Shown: positions 12,101 through 22,547, numbered from the stretch's first letter. The stretch: DNA of 64,000 nt from Entoloma clypeatum (GCA_963565915.1 OY751493.1:3844001-3908000); one strand, 5' to 3'. A program made the numbers and translations. The notes: generated by a model not told the origin, from the sequence alone.

Positions 12101-14269
12101 CCAACGCTCTCAAATCCTTGGCCAACGGCATCGCCTTCCCCTCCATCGACGACGGTAGCGGCCGGACGTCGTCCCCTAGTCTATCCGCCAAAGAGGTCAA
12201 ACCCGACCTCGTCGACGCCTCCAGACCTCCCTCGCCGAATCTCAACCTCGCGCAGTACGCCTCTCCCTACTCGCGTCCTCCCACACCGCAAGGCGCACCG
12301 TCCACCCGCCCGCTCCCTTCCCCACCTCCGCCCTCTGAGGGACAGCAACCGCAGCAGTCGCCGGTCGATTTTCTGCCGTGCGACGTGATGGAGGCGCTTA
12401 TGGAGGAAGATATGGAGCGGCTGAGGTCGAGACGGCGGGCGGCGAACCACCCGCGGAAGCAGAGCCATCATCATGGGGGGCACCATCAGCATCCTGGGTC
12501 AATACCCAGCCCGAACGGGAGCACGTTCTCGATTGACTCTTCCAGCAGCAGTGTCATTCTTGGGTTGGGGACTGGTACGGGAATTAGGGATGTGTTGCCT
12601 TTGAAGAGCAGTTATTTTGATTGGTGCTGCGAGTATTTCAAGGAGCCGCAGATGAGGGTGAGGTTGTTTTTTCCCTCTGTCTTGAGGATGCTAACAATAG
12701 AGCTGGGTTTGATAGCAAACTGAACCTGATGAGCCTGGAAGTGTGCAATATAACTATCAGGTGTGGCGACAGCGGCGCAACGAACAAGTTCATAAAGAGA
12801 CTCAAGGACAAGCTGCGGTGGCGGGTAAGTACTTCTTTCTGTTTGATTCCCACATCTGACGATCCAAGAAGAGGAGCGCCGTTGGGACCGACCTGTGGCT
12901 ACCCTGCAGGTTTCAGGACATCCCCTTACGATGGCATTCCACTCGTACGACCAGCACCTTGTAGTTGCAAACGAGACGGACATGATCAGGTTTGTAGATG
13001 GCGTCTTGTGCTTGGTACCATCTGCTAATTTACGTAATAGCGTCTGGGACTGGACCCAGCGGAAGCGCTTGAACTATTTCTGCAATGGCAATCCTAGAGG
13101 GACCAGTATAACCTCGCTCCATATCATCAATGAAGAGTCGGGTGGTATTATCCTCACTGGTTCTGGTATGTACTATCGCACGCACCTCTTGTCCTATCTG
13201 CAACTTTTCTATACTTTCTTCCTTTAGCCGAGGGTATCATCCGGCTGTATCGGAATTATGACAGCTCGCTGGACCACGGCCCATTGCAGATGGTCAGCGC
13301 TTTCCGAGGTCTCAACGAGTTGATCCAGGTAAGACAAGGAAGCGGCGTTGTGACGGATTGGAAACAGTCGACGGGCACCTTGTTGGTTGGCGGAGACTCT
13401 CGTGTAATTAAAACATGGGATGCCTCGACAGAAACTCAGGGCATGGTATGTTCATCATCAATTGTGATCATTGAACGTAGGCCTTTTGTATTGATCTTTC
13501 TCGCCGTGACAGGATCTGGACACCAACGCCGACAGTCCAGTGACTGCGATTGTGTCTGATCCAGGACCGGCACAGACCTTTATCGCTAGTTTCGCAGATG
13601 GTATCATAAAAGTCTTTGATCGACGATTGGACGATGAGGATGCTGTGGTTAGGGTGTACTCTGAACACGCGTCCTGGGTTCAGAACGTGCGCTGGCATCC
13701 CACATACGGAGGTCAGCTATTGTCAGCTGGGTATATCTGGTGTTCCCTCTGGTCGCTCTTTGTCTTTTCTAACGACGGTTTCACTAGAATCGATGGTCAA
13801 GTCAAATTATGGGATCTGCGTGGACCGGATTGTGCGATCGAAAGTTATGATCTGCATCATAATGGCCTCTCTGCGTTTGACGTACACCCTTTATGTGGTG
13901 TCTTTGCTGCGTAAGCTCTTTTTCTCCCGCGAGCAAAAAGACGGCACTTATTAAGCGATGCCCCGCCTTAGATCATCCGCGATAAATCCCACGTATTGGC
14001 GCTCACAACGCGTCATTGTGCACTCCCTGACAAAACGCGCTGTGCTTTCCGAGTTCAGCGTTTCCACCGGACTTGGGGTCCCTCCTTCTCGAGGTCTTCT
14101 CTCACCCTTTATACCGCGGCCGAGTTCTCTTGTATTCCACCCCACTGAAATGTTGTACGGATTGGGCGAGCCTGATGGGACGAGTAAGTTTATCTGGTGC
14201 AGTCGTGAAATGGATACTAACGTCATATTTCTCGCCGTAGTTCGCATCATGGGCTGCAAACTTGCATGA
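9134..14269 (+). CDS. KOG1: Raptor, TORC1 scaffold subunit (Kog1/Mip1)
   Basis: Raptor recruits substrates to TOR complex 1. The Raptor N-terminal caspase-like domain lies at about 9430-10440 (LKTVQAALVLCLNI, then the conserved YYNGHGVPKPT His block and YIWDCSAAG Cys block). HEAT-type helices follow (10560-11860), then a Ser/Pro-rich linker (11880-12600) and C-terminal WD40 blades. Those blades are split by five or more introns from 12660 onward (exons carrying YNYQVWRQRRNE, VWDWTQRKRL, GIIRLYRNYD, IKVFDRRLDD, VKLWDLRGPD and a last IRIMGCKLA). The start is uncertain. The frame of the large exon is open back to 8932, but its 5' part looks non-coding; ATG 9134 lies in another frame and would need a 50-nt intron (about 9188-9237, weak GTTCGG donor). 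The stop at 14267-14269 is firm. Confidence 0.85.
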
Positions 14270-14476
14270 CATTTCTTGGTTCCGTTTTATTGGGTTAATA
14301 GCATATACTAGCCATCTTGTTTTAAATGTATCCTCACTAGATATCCTTTGGAATGAATTCTGATTTCGTGTTGTTTGCCGTGAGGCTGTGAAGTAAATAG
14401 TCTCCTCATCTGAACGCGATCCTCTCAAGGTCAGGGCAACATAATCTCTACGGTCAACCATAGCCCCGGAGGTACT

Positions 14477-15884
14477 ATGCCCAAAGCAGGTACAGACTAC
14501 GAACCAGTGAGTCCACCGGGCTCATTCGCCACCTTCCACCCAATCGCTGCTACTTATTCTTATTTTAGTCCGATGACAAGACCCACACCACCCAGAAGGT
14601 CTTGAGCAAGAAAGGCATCGTCACTGGAATCTGGCCATGTAAAATAAACGGGTGCAACAAGCAATTTGCACGTGAAGCCGATTTGAAGCGACACCAGAGG
14701 ACGACGAAATTGCATTCCATGCCCGGCTTGTACGTCTGCTCACATTTCGTCGTAATTCACTTATTCATTACTTATTCAGCGCTTGTCCCCAGTGCGATGC
14801 AGCGTTTACAAGGGTGAGTTACGATCCGGCGAGTCGCAGGTTTCGTTGAGGTGGATATGGACTGCCCACAGACAGACGCTCTGAGGAGACATCAGAAATC
14901 CCGGTGAGCCTATTCTTCCCGTTGTCAATGCGACTGTTGCTCACATTAATGGCAGGCACAATGGGATCATTATTGAGCCGCCAGACCAGGATTCCAAGGA
15001 CGATGCGGAGGGGATTGGGTTTTCCGGGTCACCGCCAAACAGCAGAACCGGCACTCCGTCATCAAAAGGAAAGTACCGTGCACCTCCAATACAACCTCCT
15101 CCGCCACAGCCAGCTCGCGGGCCGTCAAGTCATTACCGGTCCCATACGTTAACCACCACGCCGAGTTGTAAGCGCGTCAGCTTGTGTCTTACAGCTTTCC
15201 GCTTCACCACGCTATCTAGCCTACATGCACCGCCCTCCCGCCGCCAACCCTCACAATGCTCCATCTGGGCCACTTACATCTGCAACCCGAATAAATACGG
15301 CGACGACGTGGGGTCACACTCAGCCCTGGTCCAATTGCCCCCCACATCCGCCTGGTTATCAACATATACATTACTCCCCATATTACCGTCATAATGGCCC
15401 TATATCTCATCCTCCCGGACAACCACCTCCAGCAGGCCCTAATCAACACTTCGAAAGACCACGAACATCATCAACCATCAACCAGGCACACCATACGATA
15501 CGCCCCAATAATTCATCTAATACTTTAACCAAACAAACATCCTCGTCCCCGCCGATTATTGACTCGACACTAAACACATCAGATCCGACTGAACTCACGG
15601 AACAGCAAGTGTTGGAGATTACCCAGGCGGCGGTACAGGCGGTTCTTGAAGCTGAAGCTGAACGCTCCAAGGCAAGAAGCGGAAATGAATCGACTCCGGC
15701 CGCGCCTGCCTCGTATGCAAACATAGGAGGAGATCTGGACACAAAACCTGACGATCTCTCTGACAACCTAGATTTAAGCAGCTTGCATGGATATGCTCTT
15801 GACCGATCAGAGGAGCTGGAGCATTTACTGACTGAGGATGGAGAGCCGATGCTTCATCCAGGTTGGTTCATTCACCCACCATAA
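14477..15884 (+). CDS. Two-finger C2H2 zinc-finger protein
   Basis: Probable DNA-binding nuclear protein, 377 aa in my model: exons 14477-14506, 14569-14729, 14780-14813, 14872-14903, 14956-15167 and 15220-15884, all with GT/AG borders and consistent phase. The N-terminal region holds two adjacent C2H2 fingers. The first is WPCKINGCNKQF with a paired H...H in LKRHQRTTKLH; the second, FACPQCDAAFTR, ends in LRRHQKSRH and is assembled across three exons. The rest is Pro-rich, then Ser/Thr-rich, with a short acidic helical C-terminus. The last intron (15168-15219, 52 nt) is needed to enter the long final frame. Same-strand neighbour of Raptor, 207 bp downstream. Target genes cannot be inferred. 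Confidence 0.75.
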
Positions 15885-16581
15885 AGCATTGGCCTGACAG
15901 TTAAACCGCCTAGCTGAACTTTTGACTCAGGTGCAGTCAAACTTCATACCTTTCTTGTTGGAACTATGTTAATGCGCGATTATTAGGAGTCGCTTGCTTC
16001 TCCGCCGCCTTCGTGATATATACATGGGCCGCATCGGGTATTTCATGATCATGTTTTTTATGACGTTACCTGCATTGCTTCTGAGTTATTTGGTCTTCTC
16101 CCTGGTATCGTGCGGAAGTACTCATGGGACTCGCTATCTTTCTGTACCAAAAGAGATCACTGATAATCTCATGGTTTTCCTCGCACAAGTGGGCCACATA
16201 TAGACCTTCAAAATGAAGATTCCTAGCGGGCTTTGCCGCTGTCACCACCGTTATATGCAAAGGGCTGTATGATCCCAGATGAATTCTCAATCATGAAGGC
16301 CCATAAATGATTGCCGATTCTCTTCACATCCATAGACACTCAGAGGAAGCAAAGCCACAAGAAAAAAGGTAAAAGAACTGAGGGATCGAGTGTATTCAAC
16401 AGTACAATGGCGCGCGCGAAAATTCTGAGGCGACCTGACGCAGAAAAAGGCCACACGCATAGATAATAAAGGCGAACAGTCATACTTGGAAAGTCAACTG
16501 TTCCATTTGCATTGCCGTAGAGTACGATGAATGGTATGAATAGATTGAAAAGAAGAACATATCAGTATGTGAAAGAAGAAT
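15885..16581. other. Convergent intergenic region
   Basis: About 700 bp between the C2H2 gene and adenosine kinase. Short chance frames only; presumed 3' UTRs. No RNA gene or repeat recognised. Confidence 0.5.
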
Positions 16582-17897
16582 TTAGAAGACCTTCACTTTA
16601 GGCCATTTGTATTGAGGGCCAACCTAAGGGGTGGAATTGTCGGCTGATACATATCAGCAACAACGAAACTGCTCACCTGCCCGACACACATTCCTCCTAG
16701 AAGGTGTCCAACTTCGACGCTCTCCTCTAGACTTTTACCGGCCACCAATGCGCCAAGGAAACCACCAGCAAATGCATCGCCAGCACCGTTGGTATCCACG
16801 ATCTCTTCGTTTTTCAAGGCTTTCACAGCGAACGTCTTGGGCTTGTCGAGGGCGTCGGATGTGACCAAGATGGTTGATTCTGCTCCTTGAGTGAAGATTA
16901 CAGAACGGGGACGTGAAGGATTTGTCTTGGGTAGCGAGGCAATTGCTTTCGCGACGGCCTTTAGGTCCTTGGGTTCGGGAAGGCCATTGGCGCTCGCCCA
17001 AGCCTCAGCCTCGGCCTCGTTCCCGATGATGATATCACAGTGAGGAATCACTTGTTGCAGCTGCATGTTGAAGAATTGAGCGATAAAGGGAGCAGAGAGG
17101 TTGAGAGCGAAAGTCTGCAAATCATTGATGAGTAAACAATTGTTGGGTTGTTTGTGGAACCCACCTTTCCCTTAGATGCAGCATGTTGACTCAGCTCGAG
17201 AGTGGAAGCAAGCCCATGCGTCAAGAAGTACCCTTCGACGTAGAAAAACTTGGCTGCTTCAATCAAAGGGGCGACAGTGGGAGAAGAGAGGTGCGACTGG
17301 TCGAACTTTTCAGCAGCCCGCAAATCCGTGACGAGAGATCTATAGAGGACGGACTATCAGCAGACGCATCGGAGCAATTCCAAGAAAATACCGTCTCACC
17401 GATAGTGGCCAGTGATCACTACAGCACATGCGCCAGTCTTTTCGCCTTCCTTGACCTGGTAAACCTGATCAAGCCCTTCCCGTTTGTTTGCGATCTTTAA
17501 TTGCTCGGCAAGATCGTCATCTCCAACACATCCCGTGTATACTACAGAGCCAGGGGGTAGAACGTACTGATAAGAAAAAAAATTTAGTGCCTCTTTCAAG
17601 CTCGAAGAATGTCAGGAGATTTAGTACCGCTGCTCCTCGGGCGGCATTCTGCGACGCACCCCCGGCAACGTATATCACCTTGTGCTCCCTGACAAGTTCA
17701 TCATAGCTGAACAGATGGTCAGTGACATACAATGCAAACGAAAGAACACTGGCTGACATGGGAGCGTGTTGTGGCTCAGCCAAGATAGCATCGTTGGCAT
17801 TCAGACGGTATTTTTTTAGAAGAGCTTCGCCATTAGTGACCTGCATATCAAGCAGGGGGTTACCCATGCAGAAAAGCGAGTAGGATGGGGCGGCCAT
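16582..17897 (-). CDS. ADO1: Adenosine kinase
   Basis: PfkB-family sugar kinase that phosphorylates adenosine to AMP in the purine salvage and methyl cycles. N-terminal MAAPSYSLFCMGNPLLDMQV is the typical adenosine kinase start; GGASQNAARGA and the C-terminal catalytic/anion-hole signature DTNGAGDAFAGGFLG are present. Several short introns interrupt it. The last one (GTGAGC...CCCCTTAG, about 53 nt) must be removed to give the family C-terminus VGPQYKWPKVKVF and the TAA at 16584-16582; read-through would give an unrelated tail. It is transcribed in the same direction as the RNA-repair gene, whose stop is only 83 bp upstream of this ATG, so its promoter probably lies inside the upstream gene's end. 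Confidence 0.9.
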
Positions 17898-17980
17898 TGT
17901 ATCGTCGGGGCAGGATGCAAACGTTTCCCTTCCAGACATTCCATTCAAATTGCGGACGATGTCATCTAATCTAATCTTGT

Positions 17981-20581
17981 CTAATCGATGGTTGCAATCG
18001 CAACGCCATTGACACGGAGATTACCTTTCGTCCAGTGCTCGTTTCCAGCAATAAAATCACTTCGAACCACCTTCCCCCTTGCAATTACAACGCCGTTCCT
18101 CTCGACCTTGATGTAAACCCCTTCAACACGCCCATCCCAGAATTTTGACTGCATTTGAACCATCTCACGAAGGTCGGCGCTGATGGGCATGTGTCCAATA
18201 TGGAGCGCGGGAACAAGCGAGATGGAAGTCCCTGCTAGGACCTGAGAGAGTGTAATTCTATCGGCCCAAGTGATCGTGCTCCGGTCGTAGAGGTCGAAAG
18301 CAATAAAACGGTCGGGAAGATGTGTGTACGGAATAGAGTGTGTGGCATACATCCACTCCCCGAATAGGATGTAGCGTTCCGCAAATAAGGGATCACGGCC
18401 GAGGACTTGGTACAGATCCTTCCGGTGATTTTCCACCCACATTCCAAGCTTCTTGAATTGTTCATGTGTTGAAGAATCCACGTAGTGGGATCGGTTCTGT
18501 ACGATGATCTGCGATCGATCAGACGACAAGGAGAAACCCATGTTGGCACCGTCTATCTTTTCGGTTATGACGACTTGACCGTGAGAGGGAAGAACAGCAA
18601 CATCTGCCACTACGTCGTCTGAAGTAGCTGCCCCCAAATTGAGTAGATGTGGGGTGCGAGGGAACTTGTAAATCTGGATGGGAGGAGAAAGACGAAGAAC
18701 AAATTCCTGAGCTGCTGCGAATGATCTGATTATAACGATTGCGCTGAATCCTTCTGCCAATGTTGGCCGGACAAAAACCCGCTGCATCTGGTTCACTGCA
18801 TTCCGAACCCGACTACCAGGAGGAAGCGTGGGATGTCCTGCGCGCATTTGAGCACGAGCAGAGCATAGATCACGATCGTAATCAAACCAGACGCAAACCG
18901 GGGAAGTACACCAGTTCGAGGCTAAGTCAAGCCACCTTCCTCTGTCTGACGCAGCCGTATTGCATCGATCAAGCAGGACATGACCTTTCGTCGGACATCT
19001 ACCGATACCTACCTCACATGCAGACCGGCTTCCACAGTCATCTTGTGAGATCAGTGTCCAGCCTGACGGGTTCCTTGCAAGGAGTGATTTTGAAAACCAT
19101 GACTTGCCAGATCCTGGAAGTCCGACCAGGACGAACAAGTCATGACCATTCCCTGTTTTCAGAGAGCCCTCAACGACGAGGGGACAAGGTGGAGGCTCGG
19201 AAGGAAGATCTGGATAGACAGACTGTCGTTTCCAAATAGTGCTGCACCACTTGGAAACGAAAGCCTCTTGCCGAGTCGTCTCAATGCTTCCAGGACGAAT
19301 CTGCCGAAGCAAAGAGATAGCTTCTTGAGCGGGTATTTCTGGATGGGCCTGATTCTGCCGAGGTTTGCCGAATCCAAATGCCGCCATGTAACAGGCTGCC
19401 ACGGTTCCAGCGCGACCTTTTCCTCCTCCACAATGTATCAGTAAAGGTAGTTTGGTCTCGTCCTCAACGAGGGTAATGATAAGATCCATCTGCTCAATTG
19501 ATGGCGGATAGTAGTTGGAAATTGGAAGATAGGTGTTCGTGATGGATTTCCCGCGAAACCATGATTTATCGAGCGGCTGTTCCTCGGTTAATGTCAATAT
19601 ATGTCGGATTCCAAGATGAGGAGACGCAAGGGCAGAAATGTCTTCCTCGTGGCGCGGTGTAGACATGATCGCGATGTGATAGGGTATAAGCCAGCGGAAG
19701 AAACGAGGGAGCTTGTAGGAGCGTTGTGAACCGACTGTTGTCGGAATGAAAAGAGCATGTCTAGGTTCTAGCTGTAGCTTGGGTATTACGTTGCTGTCGC
19801 TAAGGATAGACCGCAGGTGCGGCGACCAGGGTGTGAATAGTAACGGTGATACCTCCTGCGGTATCTGCGTTAACTCAACCTCGAGCATTGTAGGACCCCA
19901 TTCCGTGTATTCAGAGCACTCTATCATCTTCTTGACAGCATACGATTGCGCTTTATCGTCAGAGCGGGCATAAGCGCAGGCATATGATAACATGGCGAGC
20001 TTGTGAGCGCCTCCCGACAATGCCGCGTCCGCCAATCTCATGAAGCCCCTATGTGAATCTGGACAAGCGAGGACCAGGTCTTTGCTGAAATTTTCCGCGC
20101 GTCGATATTGCCCAAATGCGCGAAGGGTAAAAGCCAAGTGATCGAGGAAATCGGGAGAGGGAGAGGATGGAAATTGATTGGGAAAAAGAGCATCGATTCC
20201 TTTATCCATTTCATGGTCGTCCCGGGATGACAGAGTGATATGAAAATGCTTTGGCTGAAGGCCAAGCTGTTTTCGAATCTGCTGTCCAAGGGCCCAGATG
20301 ATAACGACGAAAAAGACATCTCCTGTGCCTCCAATCCCTACACAGTGAAGATGGTGTGTATCCACCGTGGACTGCATTTTGGCCAGTCGTAGGCTGGGGA
20401 TATCCCGCAATTCAGACTTTGTGAGCAGTGTGACGTGGTAAGGAGCTTCAAATGTTGGAAAGCCCGTGAGCAGCGACTGATTGGCTTCAATGGCAGCCCG
20501 TGCGATAGAATCTATAAGGTGTCCAGAGAGAGCAAGAGCACCCCGAAACGTTTGCAAAACAACGCCTGTGGATTGCATCAT
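17981..20581 (-). CDS. Four-domain RNA repair protein: 2H phosphoesterase, DSP phosphatase, polynucleotide kinase, RNA ligase
   Basis: Intronless, 866 aa from the ATG at 20581 (the frame extends four codons further to a TTG). Domains in order. Residues ~1-145 are 2H phosphoesterase-like, with two His-x-Thr motifs (H49VT and H114IT); this fold opens 2',3'-cyclic phosphates. Residues ~145-240 are helical and TPR-like. Residues ~285-455 are a dual-specificity phosphatase with the loop H383-C384-GGGKG-R390-AGT; the usual general-acid Asp seems to be Asn356 (LPISNYYPP). Residues ~480-640 are a P-loop kinase (G487LPGSGKS494, SQDD, LLDRCN, and an Arg-rich lid ending RAGHPTLP). Residues ~645-866 are an Rnl2-type RNA ligase: adenylated lysine K675 in KIDG, FGEW at 740-743, EGVYIK at 820-825 and KVVR from 837. 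Together this is end healing plus sealing. It shares a divergent promoter with a Kti13-like gene. Domain calls rest on motifs; the substrate is inferred. Confidence 0.8.
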   Translation of the reverse strand: MMQSTGVVLQTFRGALALSGHLIDSIARAAIEANQSLLTGFPTFEAPYHVTLLTKSELRDIPSLRLAKMQSTVDTHHLHCVGIGGTGDVFFVVIIWALGQQIRKQLGLQPKHFHITLSSRDDHEMDKGIDALFPNQFPSSPSPDFLDHLAFTLRAFGQYRRAENFSKDLVLACPDSHRGFMRLADAALSGGAHKLAMLSYACAYARSDDKAQSYAVKKMIECSEYTEWGPTMLEVELTQIPQEVSPLLFTPWSPHLRSILSDSNVIPKLQLEPRHALFIPTTVGSQRSYKLPRFFRWLIPYHIAIMSTPRHEEDISALASPHLGIRHILTLTEEQPLDKSWFRGKSITNTYLPISNYYPPSIEQMDLIITLVEDETKLPLLIHCGGGKGRAGTVAACYMAAFGFGKPRQNQAHPEIPAQEAISLLRQIRPGSIETTRQEAFVSKWCSTIWKRQSVYPDLPSEPPPCPLVVEGSLKTGNGHDLFVLVGLPGSGKSWFSKSLLARNPSGWTLISQDDCGSRSACEVGIGRCPTKGHVLLDRCNTAASDRGRWLDLASNWCTSPVCVWFDYDRDLCSARAQMRAGHPTLPPGSRVRNAVNQMQRVFVRPTLAEGFSAIVIIRSFAAAQEFVLRLSPPIQIYKFPRTPHLLNLGAATSDDVVADVAVLPSHGQVVITEKIDGANMGFSLSSDRSQIIVQNRSHYVDSSTHEQFKKLGMWVENHRKDLYQVLGRDPLFAERYILFGEWMYATHSIPYTHLPDRFIAFDLYDRSTITWADRITLSQVLAGTSISLVPALHIGHMPISADLREMVQMQSKFWDGRVEGVYIKVERNGVVIARGKVVRSDFIAGNEHWTKGNLRVNGVAIATID

Positions 20582-20755
20582 TTTCAGCACCAACTTTGAG
20601 AGTCAACGGGAAGAATTGGATATGTAGGGAGCATTCTGTAGCGCATGTGCACTTTATGGTTGTCAATGGAGGGATGGATGACTCGAAATGTATCACATCG
20701 GCCAATGGCGGTGCACACAGAGTGACTTGATCTGTTCGTCACCTCTCAACTTTCA
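20582..20755. promoter_or_regulatory. Divergent promoter between RNA-repair and Kti13-like genes
   Basis: Only 174 bp separate the two ATGs, so both promoters and both 5' UTRs are packed here and the genes are probably co-regulated. No specific motif was recognised. Confidence 0.5.
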
Positions 20756-22072
20756 ATGTCCAAGTTCCTGCTTTCTGCGGGATCCAATGCTCGTGGCCAA
20801 CTCTCCAACGGGTCGACAGACGATTCGCACCAATTTCGGAAATGCTCTTTCTATGGCTACCCTTCCAGAACGTTGCCTCCACAGACTCATCGCATAATCC
20901 AAATCACTGCTGGGGCCAATCACACCGTTGCGCTCTTGGAGATGTGCAATGAAGGCGGAAAAATTCATCTGGAACTCTGGGGATGTGGTGATGGATCTTC
21001 TGGCCAGCTTGGGGATCTTTATTGGCAGTCTATCCGATCTGGCGAGTCACCAGCCATCTTTCGCCCGATTGACCTCTCACTCGATCAGGAGGGTCTTGAG
21101 GGTTACTATCCCAAGTTGGTTTCTGCATGTTGGGAAACAACGTACGTCGTACTGGAATGCGAAGGGAAGGGAGACGTTTTGATTTCGATGGGTGCAGATG
21201 ATTTTGGGGATTTGGGTGTGGGAGACCTGAAACCGATCAGAGGTAAAGAAAAAGGACCCAAATCAATCCACATCGTCGATTTTCGCCATCTCATCCTCGA
21301 AGAGTTATCACTCGACCTCGACACCGTCAGGATCATGATCCAGTCATTAAACGCTGGGCAGCACCACGTAATAGCTCGTGCAAAGATCATGCTGGGTGCT
21401 GGTCAGAGCAAGACGCACATCATGGGCTGGGGCGCATCGCGACATGGACAACTTGGAACTACTATCTCGAAGACGGGTCGACACCTTACACACCTCTCAA
21501 TGCCCACTTTGATCAATACTGGTAATGAAAATGGTCCCATCATCTCCATCGCGCTCGGAAGCCAGCATACAGTCTTTCTGCATGCGTCTGGTAAGGTCTC
21601 GTCCCTTGGTTCAAATCGCAGGGGACAGTTGCACGGCCTAGAAAACGCGCAAAGCGTGGTTGAACTGGGTTGTACATGGAATGGCACGTATCTCCTTGTT
21701 CAAAATGACGATGGGATCGTGCATACTCTCGCGACTGGTAATCATGTGCATGGTCAGCTCGGGAGAAAGCTTGGTGATCCTCCCTCGATGTCATCCCTCG
21801 CTCCCGTTGACTTGCCTTCGGTTTCCACGAACATGGCAAGAATAGCATGCGGGACTGAACATGTGCTTGCACTCGCCATCGACGAGTCAAAGGGAACCTG
21901 CGATGTATGGGGATGGGGCTGGAATGAACACGGAAACCTTGGTACGGGGCAAACAAATGACCTTTCGATTCCAAGGAAAATCTGGCCTACGGAGCTCGAG
22001 GATGAGGGCCAAATAGCGGTTTCTATTTGGGCTGGATGTGGAACAAGTTGGATATGCAGTGTAATAGGATGA
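20756..22072 (+). CDS. ATS1: RCC1-repeat beta-propeller protein, Ats1/Kti13-like
   Basis: A single exon of 438 aa made of RCC1 repeats. Repeat cores are visible around residues 75 (GCGDGSSGQLGDL), 145 (GADDFGDLGVGDL), 223 (GWGASRHGQLG), 285 (GSNRRGQL), 325 (GNHVHGQLG) and 385 (WGWNEHGNLGTG). The last repeat and the C-terminal WAGCGTSWI closely resemble yeast Ats1/Kti13. That protein is a seven-bladed propeller which binds Kti11 and acts in Elongator-dependent tRNA wobble modification and diphthamide synthesis. The RCC1 family call is secure; Ats1 orthology is a recollection-based judgement, and a SERGEF-like or other RCC1 protein is possible. It ends 88 bp from the convergent Swi5 gene. Confidence 0.75.
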   Translation: MSKFLLSAGSNARGQLSNGSTDDSHQFRKCSFYGYPSRTLPPQTHRIIQITAGANHTVALLEMCNEGGKIHLELWGCGDGSSGQLGDLYWQSIRSGESPAIFRPIDLSLDQEGLEGYYPKLVSACWETTYVVLECEGKGDVLISMGADDFGDLGVGDLKPIRGKEKGPKSIHIVDFRHLILEELSLDLDTVRIMIQSLNAGQHHVIARAKIMLGAGQSKTHIMGWGASRHGQLGTTISKTGRHLTHLSMPTLINTGNENGPIISIALGSQHTVFLHASGKVSSLGSNRRGQLHGLENAQSVVELGCTWNGTYLLVQNDDGIVHTLATGNHVHGQLGRKLGDPPSMSSLAPVDLPSVSTNMARIACGTEHVLALAIDESKGTCDVWGWGWNEHGNLGTGQTNDLSIPRKIWPTELEDEGQIAVSIWAGCGTSWICSVIG

Positions 22073-22160
22073 ACAATCAAAATCAATCGGTCGTGTCAAG
22101 CCCGAAGTCTTCATGGATTTGTCGGACCGTCGTTTGCTTCAGAGCAGCAAGCTGGGCTTT

Positions 22161-22547
22161 TCAACACAGAAGAGGAGAGTCGTTAAATGTGTGACGCACT
22201 CGTCCTATGAGTATCTGGGGTAGTGCCACAGTGAGTCAGTATATGCGCTGAAGAAAGTCCGAGAACGTCCAGTTTACCTGCGCGGCATCTTTAGCCTCGT
22301 TGTACTGGTGAAGGAGCCTGATATGGTTCTTGACAATTTTTTCTGCATCCTCTTGTTCTCTGAAGAAGTTCTGGTGAGCTCAGAATGTGAAAAAAAGCCT
22401 GCCAAACCCAAGCATATGCTGTAAAGAGGCTATTTCCTCTCGCAGTGTCGTCATGCGTGCTTCCTGTTTCTGCACGGCATATAATTGTTGAATATCACCC
22501 GGAGCCCTGGGCATTTGACGAACCTTTACGGATGTGATAGCATGCAT
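22161..22547 (-). CDS. SWI5: Swi5/Sae3-like recombination mediator
   Basis: Swi5, with Sfr1, loads Rad51/Dmc1 during homologous recombination. I assembled three exons, 22547-22408, 22359-22278 and 22214-22161, giving 91 aa; the 48- and 63-nt introns have GT/AG ends and keep phase. The C-terminal Swi5 signature is clear: IVKNHIRLLHQYNEAKD followed by AAQILIGRV. The N-terminal half is a short coiled coil (ARMTTLREEIASLQHML). The length fits the family (about 80-100 aa). The gene begins 149 bp downstream of the RPB7 stop on the same strand and ends 88 bp from the RCC1 gene stop. Its exons are all too short for a simple ORF scan. Confidence 0.8.

Noticed and set aside
2176..14269. Idea that inositol multikinase, Raptor and the AGC kinase form a TOR gene cluster
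   Set aside because: The proteins are functionally linked in animals or yeast, but here they are separated by unrelated genes, so neighbourhood is more likely chance.
20582..20593. Four extra codons at the start of the RNA-repair frame
   Set aside because: They begin at TTG; the first ATG is at 20581.
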